A DNA stretch of 25,230 nt from RHKX01 sp964497825 (GTDB lineage Bacteria > Actinomycetota > Thermoleophilia > Solirubrobacterales > 70-9): contig CAZCFA010000040.1 in NCBI GenBank assembly GCA_964497825.1, forward strand, positions 1 to 25,230, written 5' to 3'. Position 1 is the stretch's first letter; the number at the start of each line of letters is the position of its first letter. Made by a program: the position numbers and the translations under genes. This document shows positions 7,602 through 13,031 of this stretch, one piece after another. The notes beneath the pieces were generated by a model that was not told the origin of the DNA, ran no database searches, and saw only the letters and a program-made list of their open reading frames with translations.

Positions 7602-8230
7602 TGGAGTCGGCTTCGATCCCGGTCGACGGCGGCCACGCGCACGACCACCACGGCCCGCCCGAGGCCCACGCCTCCTCGAAGATCGACCGGCAGACGCTCG
7701 GGATCCTCCTGTTCATCGTCTCCGAGGCGATGCTGTTCGGCGCCTTCTTCGCCTCCTACTTCTTCATCCGTGAGGTCGCCAACCCGACCGGCGCCTGGCC
7801 GCCCGAGGGCTTCGAGCTCCCGAAGGCCGTGGCCGGCGTCAACACGGCGATCCTCATCTCCTCCTCGTTCACCGTCCACTGGGCGCTCGAGGGCGCCCGC
7901 AAGGGCAACCGCAACGCGATGAAGATGGGCCTGGCGATGACCTGGCTGCTCGGCGCCACCTTCCTCTTCATCCAGGTCAACGAGTACGTCCACATCGGCT
8001 TCAGCGCCCGCGACGGTGCCTTCGGCTCGATCTTCTACGGCCTCACCGGCCTGCACGGCGCCCACGTCTTCGTCGGGCTGATGCTGCTCACCTTCGCCAA
8101 CATCCGCGCCTGGCGCGGCCACTTCGGCACCAAGGCGGAGGACCACCTCGGCGTCGAGGTGCCGGGGATCTACTGGCACTTCGTCGACGTGATGTGGATC
8201 GTCGTCTTCACGACCGTCTACATCCTCTAG
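7601..8230 (+). CDS. coxC: Cytochrome c oxidase subunit III
   Basis: A 209-aa integral membrane protein that stabilises subunit I and supports proton uptake. The N-terminus is His-rich (GGHAHDHHGPPEAHA, residues 10-24) and precedes five hydrophobic helices, as in short bacterial subunit III. Family features are SEAMLFGAFF with E42, GLHGAHVFVGL in the middle, and the C-terminal WHFVDVMWIVVF. The ATG overlaps the stop of the preceding gene by one base and has AGGAG 9 nt upstream. It is the last gene of the operon; a hairpin follows about 28 nt after the stop. Confidence 0.95.
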   Translation: MESASIPVDGGHAHDHHGPPEAHASSKIDRQTLGILLFIVSEAMLFGAFFASYFFIREVANPTGAWPPEGFELPKAVAGVNTAILISSSFTVHWALEGARKGNRNAMKMGLAMTWLLGATFLFIQVNEYVHIGFSARDGAFGSIFYGLTGLHGAHVFVGLMLLTFANIRAWRGHFGTKAEDHLGVEVPGIYWHFVDVMWIVVFTTVYIL

Positions 8231-8257
8231 CCGCGGCCTTCGATCGAGGCTCGCCGG

Positions 8258-8292
8258 GCGCCGGGCCCGGGCGGGCGGGCGGGCCCGGGCGC
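8258..8292 (+). terminator. GC hairpin after the coxC operon
   Basis: Inverted repeat GCGCCGGGCCC / GGGCCCGGGCGC with a one-base bulge and a loop of about 12 nt, starting 28 nt past the coxC stop. No T-tract. The terminator role is inferred from its position. Confidence 0.4.
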
Positions 8293-8516
8293 TGGGTGGC
8301 GGCGGGTCCGGGCGCCGGACGGGCGCCGGGCGGGACGCCGGGCCCGGGCTCTGGCCGCTTGGCCGACGGCAGGTCCGGGCTCCGGGCGGCCGGCGGGTCC
8401 GGGCGCCGGGCGTGCGCCGGGCCCGGGCGCCAAGCGGTCAGCGGGCCGGCGAGTGATGGCCGGCTCCGTCGCCGTGGCCGGCCAGCGGCGGCGCGTGGCT
8501 GGCGGTCCCGCGCTAT

Positions 8517-8606
8517 GGCCGGCGAGCCGCGGATTCCGGCGATACCGGTGCCGCAATCTGCGGCTCGGCGCCGGGATCGACGCTGAGCGACCCCGTTTAC
8601 GCCGCC
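8517..8606. repeat. 90-bp direct repeat with hairpin, copy 1
   Basis: This copy matches 8807-8896 at 86 of 90 positions; the differences are at 8568, 8571, 8575 and 8581. Inside, 8524-8566 can fold into a 43-nt hairpin: arms GAGCCGCGGATT / AATCTGCGGCTC (all pairs plus one G-U), a C-C mismatch, CGGC/GCCG, and loop GATACCGGT. All four differences lie outside the hairpin. The segment after it keeps CTGAGCGACCCCGTTTACGC in both copies. It may be a REP-like element, a small RNA or a mobile-element remnant. Confidence 0.8.
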
Positions 8607-8612
8607 ACCCGT

Positions 8613-8711
8613 CGAGGCCGGCGGATGGCGCCGCGCCGCGCCGTCGAGGCCGGCGGATGGCGGCGCGCCGGGCCCGCAGAGGCCGGCGGATGGCGCCGCG
8701 CCGCGCCGCGC
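8613..8711. repeat. Tandem repeat, three units of about 32 bp
   Basis: The core GAGGCCGGCGGATGGCG recurs at 8614, 8646 and 8679 (32- and 33-bp periods), each followed by variable GCC/GCG sequence. It lies between the two hairpin-element copies. Confidence 0.7.
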
Positions 8712-8806
8712 CGCCGGCGCCGGCGGGTGGTGGCGCCGGGATCTACGGGCGACGGCGCCGCGAGGCGGGGGTGGTGGCTCCGGCCGCCGGCGGGTGATGG
8801 CGCCGC

Positions 8807-8896
8807 GGCCGGCGAGCCGCGGATTCCGGCGATACCGGTGCCGCAATCTGCGGCTCGACGGCGGAATCGATGCTGAGCGACCCCGTTTACGCCGCC
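8807..8896. repeat. 90-bp direct repeat with hairpin, copy 2
   Basis: Second copy, exactly 290 bp downstream of copy 1 and in the same orientation. The hairpin at 8814-8856 is identical to that in copy 1. Confidence 0.8.
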
Positions 8897-8969
8897 GCGG
8901 ACGCTCCAGGCCCACCGGCCCCTGAGGCGACCGGCTGCCCGCCGCCGGTAGAGGCGGGGGAGGGGTCCT

Positions 8970-9284
8970 TCAGCCGGTCCAGCCGCCGCCGATGTTGCGG
9001 TTGGTCGCGTTACGGGGGTCGTCGCCGACGTCGGGGCGCTCGTCGGCCCGGGTCTCGGTCGTCAGCTGATCGGTCGGCGGCGGCAGCGCGATCTTGACTA
9101 CCTGCCAGCCGTTGTCGGTGCGGCGCGGCATCCACTGATGGGTGTCGCGGTCGGCGTGGGTGGCGCCGAGGTGGTCGCAGATCTCCTTCGCGCGCTGCTC
9201 GCTGAGCTCGCCACGGGACTGGGCGGCGTGATCGGCCTCGTCGGGCGGGCGGCCGATTCCGGGGCGGGCGCGGTGCAGGGTCAC
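8970..9284 (-). CDS. Small hypothetical hydrophilic protein
   Basis: A 104-aa soluble protein that I do not recognise. A helical part at about residues 28-44 (LSEQRAKEICDHLGATHAD) is followed by a strand-like part (TDNGWQVVKIALPPP) and a polar, Asn/Gly-rich tail. The GTG at 9284 is 10 nt after the stop of the upstream membrane protein gene, so the two are probably one operon. Codon use fits a real gene, and the protein is not low-complexity. Confidence 0.6.
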   Translation of the reverse strand: MTLHRARPGIGRPPDEADHAAQSRGELSEQRAKEICDHLGATHADRDTHQWMPRRTDNGWQVVKIALPPPTDQLTTETRADERPDVGDDPRNATNRNIGGGWTG

Positions 9285-9294
9285 AGCCGCAAGT

Positions 9295-9780
9295 TCAGCA
9301 GGTCGTGACGAACGCTGCGGCGATCAGCGCCAGCCCGGCTAGGGCGACGGCGATCGGATAGAGGCTGAGCTCGGCGTCGGTGTGGGCGCCGGGGCGCAGG
9401 CTGGTCCCGACCCGCAGCGTCGTCAGCGCGATCGGGAACGCGGCGAGGAAGAAGACCACCGACGCCGACCAGAGGACGAGCTGCTGGGTGCCGGTGGAGG
9501 GCGCGCCGCAGTCCGCCGCGGTGGCGCTCAGCCATCCCGGGGCGTCGAGGGCGAGGCGCAGCGCCAGCGCCGTCAGCAGCCCGCCCGCGAGTGCCGTGAG
9601 GGCGGCCGGCAGCAGCGGCGCCGGGCGCCGGCGGCGCGAGCGGCCGGCGGCGGCGTTCGCCGCCACCGGGAAGACCAGCAGCGCCGCGACGGCGGGCAAC
9701 CACAGCGGCTCGGAGCCGAGCAGCGCGAGCGCGACGCCGACCGCGGCGGCGAGTGCGAACAGGGCGATGCGCATGCGCAT
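9295..9780 (-). CDS. Hypothetical four-helix membrane protein
   Basis: A 161-aa protein with about four hydrophobic segments (residues 3-20, 26-46, 58-78 and 105-125, with a fifth possible near 140-158). Between helices 3 and 4 is a loop with Cys (TAADCGAPSTG), and a Cys is the last residue. No family is recognised. The ATG at 9780 is chosen because TACCGT lies 6 nt upstream; a second in-frame ATG at 9774 is the alternative. It is divergent from the 78-aa gene at 9827 and followed by the gene ending at 8970. Confidence 0.65.
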   Translation of the reverse strand: MRMRIALFALAAAVGVALALLGSEPLWLPAVAALLVFPVAANAAAGRSRRRRPAPLLPAALTALAGGLLTALALRLALDAPGWLSATAADCGAPSTGTQQLVLWSASVVFFLAAFPIALTTLRVGTSLRPGAHTDAELSLYPIAVALAGLALIAAAFVTTC

Positions 9781-9786
9781 GGCGGA

Positions 9787-9792
9787 ACGGTA
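9787..9792 (-). promoter_or_regulatory. Candidate -10 element (TACCGT)
   Basis: TACCGT-N6-ATG upstream of the membrane protein gene starting at 9780, in a 46-nt divergent gap. Confidence 0.4.
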
Positions 9793-9814
9793 TCCGCCGC
9801 CGTGGCCGGGCTGC

Positions 9815-9820
9815 GATGAT
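9815..9820 (+). promoter_or_regulatory. Candidate -10 element (GATGAT)
   Basis: GATGAT-N6-GTG upstream of the gene at 9827. It departs from TANNNT only at the first base and keeps the leaderless-type spacing. Confidence 0.35.
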
Positions 9821-9826
9821 CAGGCG

Positions 9827-10063
9827 GTGGCCGACCGAGGCGAGTGGCGCAACCCGTTGCGGAACGAGGCCGACGCGTTCCGCGTCCTCGTGATGATCCT
9901 CGCTGCCGCGGCGATCGTGATCGCCGCGGCGGAGATCGTCGGCAGCTGGCTCGGCGCGACGCTCGGCTTGGTCGCGATCGCGGTCGGGCTCTACGCCGCG
10001 ATCGGCTGGCTCCGCGTCGGCCTCGGCGAGCGCGACGAGGGCTCGGGCGGCCCGTCCGGCTGA
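9827..10063 (+). CDS. Small two-helix membrane protein
   Basis: A 78-aa protein of unknown function. A short polar N-terminus (VADRGEWRNPLRNEADAFR) leads into two hydrophobic helices (about residues 20-37 and 42-62) and a charged Gly-rich tail. The GTG at 9827 is selected because GATGAT sits 6 nt upstream and the N-terminus then starts just before the first helix. Its 3' end overlaps the convergent gene at 9991 by 73 bp. Confidence 0.6.
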   Translation: MADRGEWRNPLRNEADAFRVLVMILAAAAIVIAAAEIVGSWLGATLGLVAIAVGLYAAIGWLRVGLGERDEGSGGPSG

Positions 10064-10257
10064 GCCCTCGCACCGCGCCGGCGCCGCTGCCGCGCCTCGA
10101 TCGAGTCGGCGTCGGCGAGCGCCCACTCGATCCGTTCGACCAGGTGGCTGACGAACAGCTCCGACTCGAGGTCGCTCGCGGCGACCCGCTCGCGCAAGAC
10201 CTCGCGCCCCGTCCGGGCCGAGAGCCCGTTGCCTGCGGTTACGACTATCTGCGGCAT
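9991..10257 (-). CDS. Small hypothetical protein, convergently overlapping its neighbour
   Basis: An 88-aa soluble protein that I do not recognise. It begins MPQIVVTAGNGLSARTGREV, with a helical middle (SELFVSHLVERIEWALADAD) and an Arg/Pro-rich tail. The ATG at 10257 has a good SD (AAGGAGA) upstream. The last 73 bp overlap the 3' end of the plus-strand gene at 9827-10063; the Arg/Pro/Ser-rich tail in exactly that part suggests the helical core (residues 1-62) is the functional portion. It lies downstream of the cytochrome c gene in the same direction, 94 nt away. Confidence 0.6.
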   Translation of the reverse strand: MPQIVVTAGNGLSARTGREVLRERVAASDLESELFVSHLVERIEWALADADSIEARQRRRRGARAQPDGPPEPSSRSPRPTRSQPIAA

Positions 10258-10351
10258 CCGACCGTCTCCTTCCCGTGTCGTTGGCGAGCCGAGGGTGGCA
10301 GCGCGCGGTAAAGCTGCGGTCAAACTTCGGCGGCCGCGAGAGAGGGCGCGG

Positions 10352-11077
10352 CTACTTGCCGCCGCCGGCGCAGGAGCCGTCGCTCTCGAACTTCGGCGAG
10401 CCGCCGACCCCGGCGCAGGTCGATAGGTAGTTGACGAGCTTGTCGAGGTCATCGGGCGGGATCGAGTCACCGAAGTTCGTCGGCATGATGCCGCCGCTGA
10501 AGCCCTGCGTGATCTTCGCCTCGGGATCGACGATCGACTCGCGGATCTCCTTCGGCGACTGCCCGCGCAGCTCCGTGTCGAGGTCGGGGCCGACGGTGGC
10601 GACGCTCTGCGAGGTCGCGAGCATGTGGCAGGCGGAGCAGCCGTTGTTGGCGAAGACCTGGCCGCCGGGACCACCGGGCGCCTCCGGCGGCTCGATCCCG
10701 GGCACGCCCGCGACCGAGGCGACGTAGGCGGCGACGTCATCGGCGTCCTGGCCCTCGACGATCTTCGGCGGCATGTAGGTCGGGTCGGAGGGGTCGGTCT
10801 CGCGCGGCTCGGCGATCTGGGCGCTGACGACGCCCTCGACCGTGTCCGAGTCCATGCCGGCCGCGCGCGAGGCGGCGAACGCGGCGTCGAGATCGGGCCC
10901 CGTGGTCGCGGTCGTGCCGGCCTCCTTGAGCGTGTGGCAGGTGCCGCAGTCGGTCTTGAACAGCTCGCGGCCGTTGGCGACGTCGGCGTTCTCGTTCGCG
11001 TTGCAGCCGCTGACCGCGGCGACGGCGATCGTGCCGAGCGCGATCGCGAGGGCGAGCTTGGTCCGCGAGCGGTTCAC
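10352..11077 (-). CDS. Dihaem cytochrome c lipoprotein
   Basis: A 241-aa exported electron carrier anchored by a lipid. The signal peptide ends in lipobox VSGC with lipidated C25. Two class I cytochrome c domains follow: C44-x-x-C47-H48 (CGTCH) with likely Met ligand M102 (YMPPKI), and C147-x-x-C150-H151 (CSACH) with likely Met ligand M198 (GIMPTNF). The C-terminus holds two further cysteines (C221, C236) that could form a disulfide. The GTG at 11077 is preceded by TAGGAT and 9 nt. Beside two oxidase loci, the obvious role is electron donor to the CuA site of CoxB, which lacks its own cytochrome c domain; this is inference. Confidence 0.92.
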   Translation of the reverse strand: MNRSRTKLALAIALGTIAVAAVSGCNANENADVANGRELFKTDCGTCHTLKEAGTTATTGPDLDAAFAASRAAGMDSDTVEGVVSAQIAEPRETDPSDPTYMPPKIVEGQDADDVAAYVASVAGVPGIEPPEAPGGPGGQVFANNGCSACHMLATSQSVATVGPDLDTELRGQSPKEIRESIVDPEAKITQGFSGGIMPTNFGDSIPPDDLDKLVNYLSTCAGVGGSPKFESDGSCAGGGK

Positions 11078-11086
11078 GAGGCGTGA

Positions 11087-11092
11087 ATCCTA
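11087..11092 (-). promoter_or_regulatory. Candidate -10 element (TAGGAT) for the cytochrome c gene
   Basis: TAGGAT-N9-GTG, the same spacing as both coxB promoters. Confidence 0.5.
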
Positions 11093-11204
11093 TCTGTCCC
11101 GGCGGCCGCCGGAGCCTCGGGGCGAGCCATCGGATAAGGTTGAGACGATCGGCACAAACCGCCGCCGCAAGCGGCATCGAGCCTGAGGAGGGTGAACGCA
11201 GACG

Positions 11205-11606
11205 ATGGAGGTACGGGAGGGCATGTCGGACCTGGTCCTGACGATCGGATTGGGCCACAGCCTGCGCGAGGCGGCCCGGATGATGTCCCAGCGGGGGGTC
11301 GGCGCCGCGGTCATCCTCGACGAGGAATCGCCGGGCCCGCGGGTGATCAGCGAACGTGACGTGCTGGTCTCGGTCGGCCGCGGCGAGGACCCCGATCAGG
11401 AGCGTGTGGGCGACCACATGAGCGACTCGGTGATCACCGCCGCGCCGGACTGGAGCCTGGAGCGCGCCGCCGCCGAGATGGCGAGCCGCGGCGTTCGCCA
11501 TCTCGTCATCGTCGACGGCTCCGAGATCGTCGGGATGCTCTCGATGCGGGACATCATGCGCGTCTGGACCCGGGAAGGCGCGACCTCGGCGATGACGCCC
11601 GGGTAG
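11205..11606 (+). CDS. CBS-domain protein
   Basis: A 133-aa protein made of a tandem CBS pair (Bateman module) and nothing else. The first domain is about residues 1-60 (LTIGLGHSLREAARMMSQRGVGAAVI then VISERDVL), the second about 68-125 (VITAAPDWSLERAAAEMASRG then IVGMLSMRDIM). Such modules bind adenine nucleotides and act as energy sensors, often in trans. The ATG at 11205 is kept because MEVREGMSDLVLTI matches the first strand of the fold; GAGGAGGG lies rather far upstream. A second ATG at 11223 has GGGAGGG next to it. It is monocistronic and surrounded by respiratory genes; the target is unknown. Confidence 0.9.
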   Translation: MEVREGMSDLVLTIGLGHSLREAARMMSQRGVGAAVILDEESPGPRVISERDVLVSVGRGEDPDQERVGDHMSDSVITAAPDWSLERAAAEMASRGVRHLVIVDGSEIVGMLSMRDIMRVWTREGATSAMTPG

Positions 11607-11620
11607 CGCGCTCGCGACAG

Positions 11621-11872
11621 CTAGCCGCGCTTGATCGGCTCGGCGGGGATCACCGCCGTGTCGGTGCGCTGCTCGCGGCGCATCCGCGAGATCTCGTCGT
11701 CGGCCGTCTTCCACCAGGCGACGGCGGCGATGATCACGAAGGCGGCCCCGAGCAGCCACAGGAACCAGCCCATGAAGACGCCGGCCGCCAGCAGCGCGAT
11801 CCCGGCGGCGACGAAGATCGGCGCCGCGCTCGCGTTCGGCGCGTAGATCAGCTCGGTCGGCTCGGAGCTCAC
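11621..11872 (-). CDS. Small two-helix membrane protein, possible oxidase subunit IV-like
   Basis: An 83-aa protein. A polar N-terminus (SSEPTELIYAPNASAAP) precedes two hydrophobic helices (about residues 18-34 and 36-54, AGVFMGWFLWLLGAAFVIIA) ending in AWWK, then a charged tail. The layout recalls small accessory subunits of actinobacterial cytochrome oxidases. It is shorter than the usual actinobacterial subunit IV, so the assignment is tentative. The GTG at 11872 lies 4 nt after the stop of the 36-aa gene, so the two are co-translated, and ctaB is just upstream. Confidence 0.6.
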   Translation of the reverse strand: MSSEPTELIYAPNASAAPIFVAAGIALLAAGVFMGWFLWLLGAAFVIIAAVAWWKTADDEISRMRREQRTDTAVIPAEPIKRG

Positions 11873-11876
11873 CGGA

Positions 11877-11987
11877 TCAGCCGAGGTAGACCATCGCGAT
11901 GTAGAAGCTCAGCGCGAACGCCAGCAGCGCGATCCCGAGCGCCCAGAGCCCGGCGTGGATGCTGCGGTTGGCGCGGTTGCGATCCAT
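11877..11987 (-). CDS. 36-aa single-helix membrane peptide
   Basis: Reads MDRNRANRSIHAGLWALG, then one transmembrane helix (LGIALLAFALSFYIAMVYLG), then stop. A positive N-terminus followed by one helix is typical of the tiny accessory subunits of respiratory oxidases. It sits 16 nt after ctaB and 4 nt before the 83-aa membrane protein gene, in the same direction. The ATG at 11987 has a GATAAT element 8 nt upstream. Function as an oxidase-associated peptide is inferred from context only. Confidence 0.6.
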   Translation of the reverse strand: MDRNRANRSIHAGLWALGIALLAFALSFYIAMVYLG

Positions 11988-11995
11988 GCGGCCCG

Positions 11996-12001
11996 ATTAT
12001 C
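11996..12001 (-). promoter_or_regulatory. Candidate internal -10 element (GATAAT)
   Basis: GATAAT-N8-ATG in the short gap between ctaB and the 36-aa gene. Its AT-richness stands out locally. It could give the two small genes their own transcript in addition to read-through. Confidence 0.35.
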
Positions 12002-12003
12002 TA

Positions 12004-12978
12004 TCAGACCGCGATCAGGCGGTCGGCCGCCATCGCCGCGAACAGCAGGAACAGGTAGCCGAGCGAGCCGAGGTAGAGCCGCAGCGCCGTCTTGCGGGAG
12101 TGATCGCGGCGCAGCCGGGCGGCGGCGGCGATGAAGCCGGCGCCGAGCGCGAGCGCGGCGACGAGGTAGAGGGCGCCGAACAGGCCGGTGATCACCGGCA
12201 GCACCGTGAACGCGACGAGGACGATCGAGTAGGCGAGGATCCGCGAGCGGGTGAAGCCGGCGCCGCGCACGACCGGCAGCATCGGGATCCCGCTGCGCTT
12301 GTAGTCGTCGGAGATCAGCAGCGCCAGCGCCCAGAAGTGCGGCGGCGTCCAGAGGAAGATGATCGCGAACGGGTAGAAGGCGTCGAAGGCGAGGCCGCCG
12401 GTCGCCGCCGCCCAGCCGACCAGCGGCGGGATCGCGCCGGCGGCACCGCCGATGACGATGTTCTGCGGCGTTCGCGGCTTCAGCCAGGCCGTGTACATCA
12501 GCGTGTAGCCGAGCAGGCCGGCCAGCGACAGGGCCGCCGCGAGCGCGTTGACGGTGATCGCGAGCTGCACCGTGGCGAGCACGCCGAGCGCGATCCCGAA
12601 GGTCAGCGCGTGCGCGGGCTCGATCCGGCCCGAGACGATCGGCCGGCCGCGGGTGCGGCCCATGCGGGCATCGATGTCACGGTCGATGTAGTGGTTGATC
12701 GCGCCCGCCCCGCCTGCCGCGAGATAGCCGCCGAGGCAGGTCCAGAGCACGGTCGAGAGCGCGAGGCCGCTGGGGCGGGCGACCAGCATCGTCGTCACCG
12801 TCGTCCACAGCAGCAGCGAGATGATCCGTGGCTTGGTCAGCGTCAGGTAATCGCCGACGTGGGCGACCAGCCCGTCCTCGGCAAGCACCGAGCGCCGCGT
12901 CTCGCGACCGGGCAGCGCCCGGTCGCCGCCCCGGAGGGCGGTTCCACTGCGCTGTGCGATCCCTGCTGAAGTTTCCAT
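12004..12978 (-). CDS. ctaB: Protoheme IX farnesyltransferase (haem O synthase)
   Basis: A 324-aa polytopic enzyme of the UbiA prenyltransferase superfamily; it adds a farnesyl group to haem b to give haem O, the precursor of haem A for aa3 oxidases. The substrate-binding Asp-rich motif is N95-x3-D99-x3-D103 (NHYIDRDIDARMGRTRGRP). The second conserved region is present as SDDYKRSGIPMLPV. About eight to nine hydrophobic helices follow. The first about 40 residues are polar and poorly conserved, so a start further in (GTG of VLAEDGLVAH) cannot be excluded; the ATG at 12978 is the longest reasonable choice. It follows coxA2 by 53 nt, with a hairpin between. The haem A synthase gene (ctaA) is not in the window. 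Confidence 0.95.
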   Translation of the reverse strand: METSAGIAQRSGTALRGGDRALPGRETRRSVLAEDGLVAHVGDYLTLTKPRIISLLLWTTVTTMLVARPSGLALSTVLWTCLGGYLAAGGAGAINHYIDRDIDARMGRTRGRPIVSGRIEPAHALTFGIALGVLATVQLAITVNALAAALSLAGLLGYTLMYTAWLKPRTPQNIVIGGAAGAIPPLVGWAAATGGLAFDAFYPFAIIFLWTPPHFWALALLISDDYKRSGIPMLPVVRGAGFTRSRILAYSIVLVAFTVLPVITGLFGALYLVAALALGAGFIAAAARLRRDHSRKTALRLYLGSLGYLFLLFAAMAADRLIAV

Positions 12979-12992
12979 CTATCGCGTCATCC

Positions 12993-13022
12993 GTCGGCGG
13001 CAGCGGGCCCGCTCGCGCCGAC
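12993..13022 (-). terminator. Hairpin between coxA2 and ctaB
   Basis: GTCGGCG / CGCCGAC arms enclose the palindrome AGCGGGCCCGCT, with two mismatched positions between. It starts 9 nt after the coxA2 stop. It may be a partial terminator, an attenuator or a processing site that separates expression of the coxB2-coxA2 pair from ctaB. No T-tract. Confidence 0.35.
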
Positions 13023-13031
13023 GGCCATCGG

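Larger units (their letters stand above)
8231..8969. other. Gene-free, GC-rich repeat region of 739 bp
   Basis: No credible gene is visible between coxC and the next coding region. The open frames here translate into Arg/Pro/Ala-rich low complexity on both strands. Contents in order: a hairpin after coxC (8258-8292), a run of GGGTCCGGGCGCCGG-like low-complexity sequence to about 8450, hairpin element copy 1 (8517-8606), a three-unit tandem repeat (8613-8711), further low-complexity sequence, and hairpin element copy 2 (8807-8896). Confidence 0.7.

Noticed and set aside
8517..8896. Direct repeats as attachment sites of an integrated element
   Set aside because: No integrase or mobile-element gene lies between them, only 200 bp of repeat-rich sequence.
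8208..8915. Long minus-strand open frame across the repeat region
   Set aside because: The translation is Arg/Pro/Ala low complexity, contains the hairpin repeats and has no recognisable fold; it is an artefact of high GC content.
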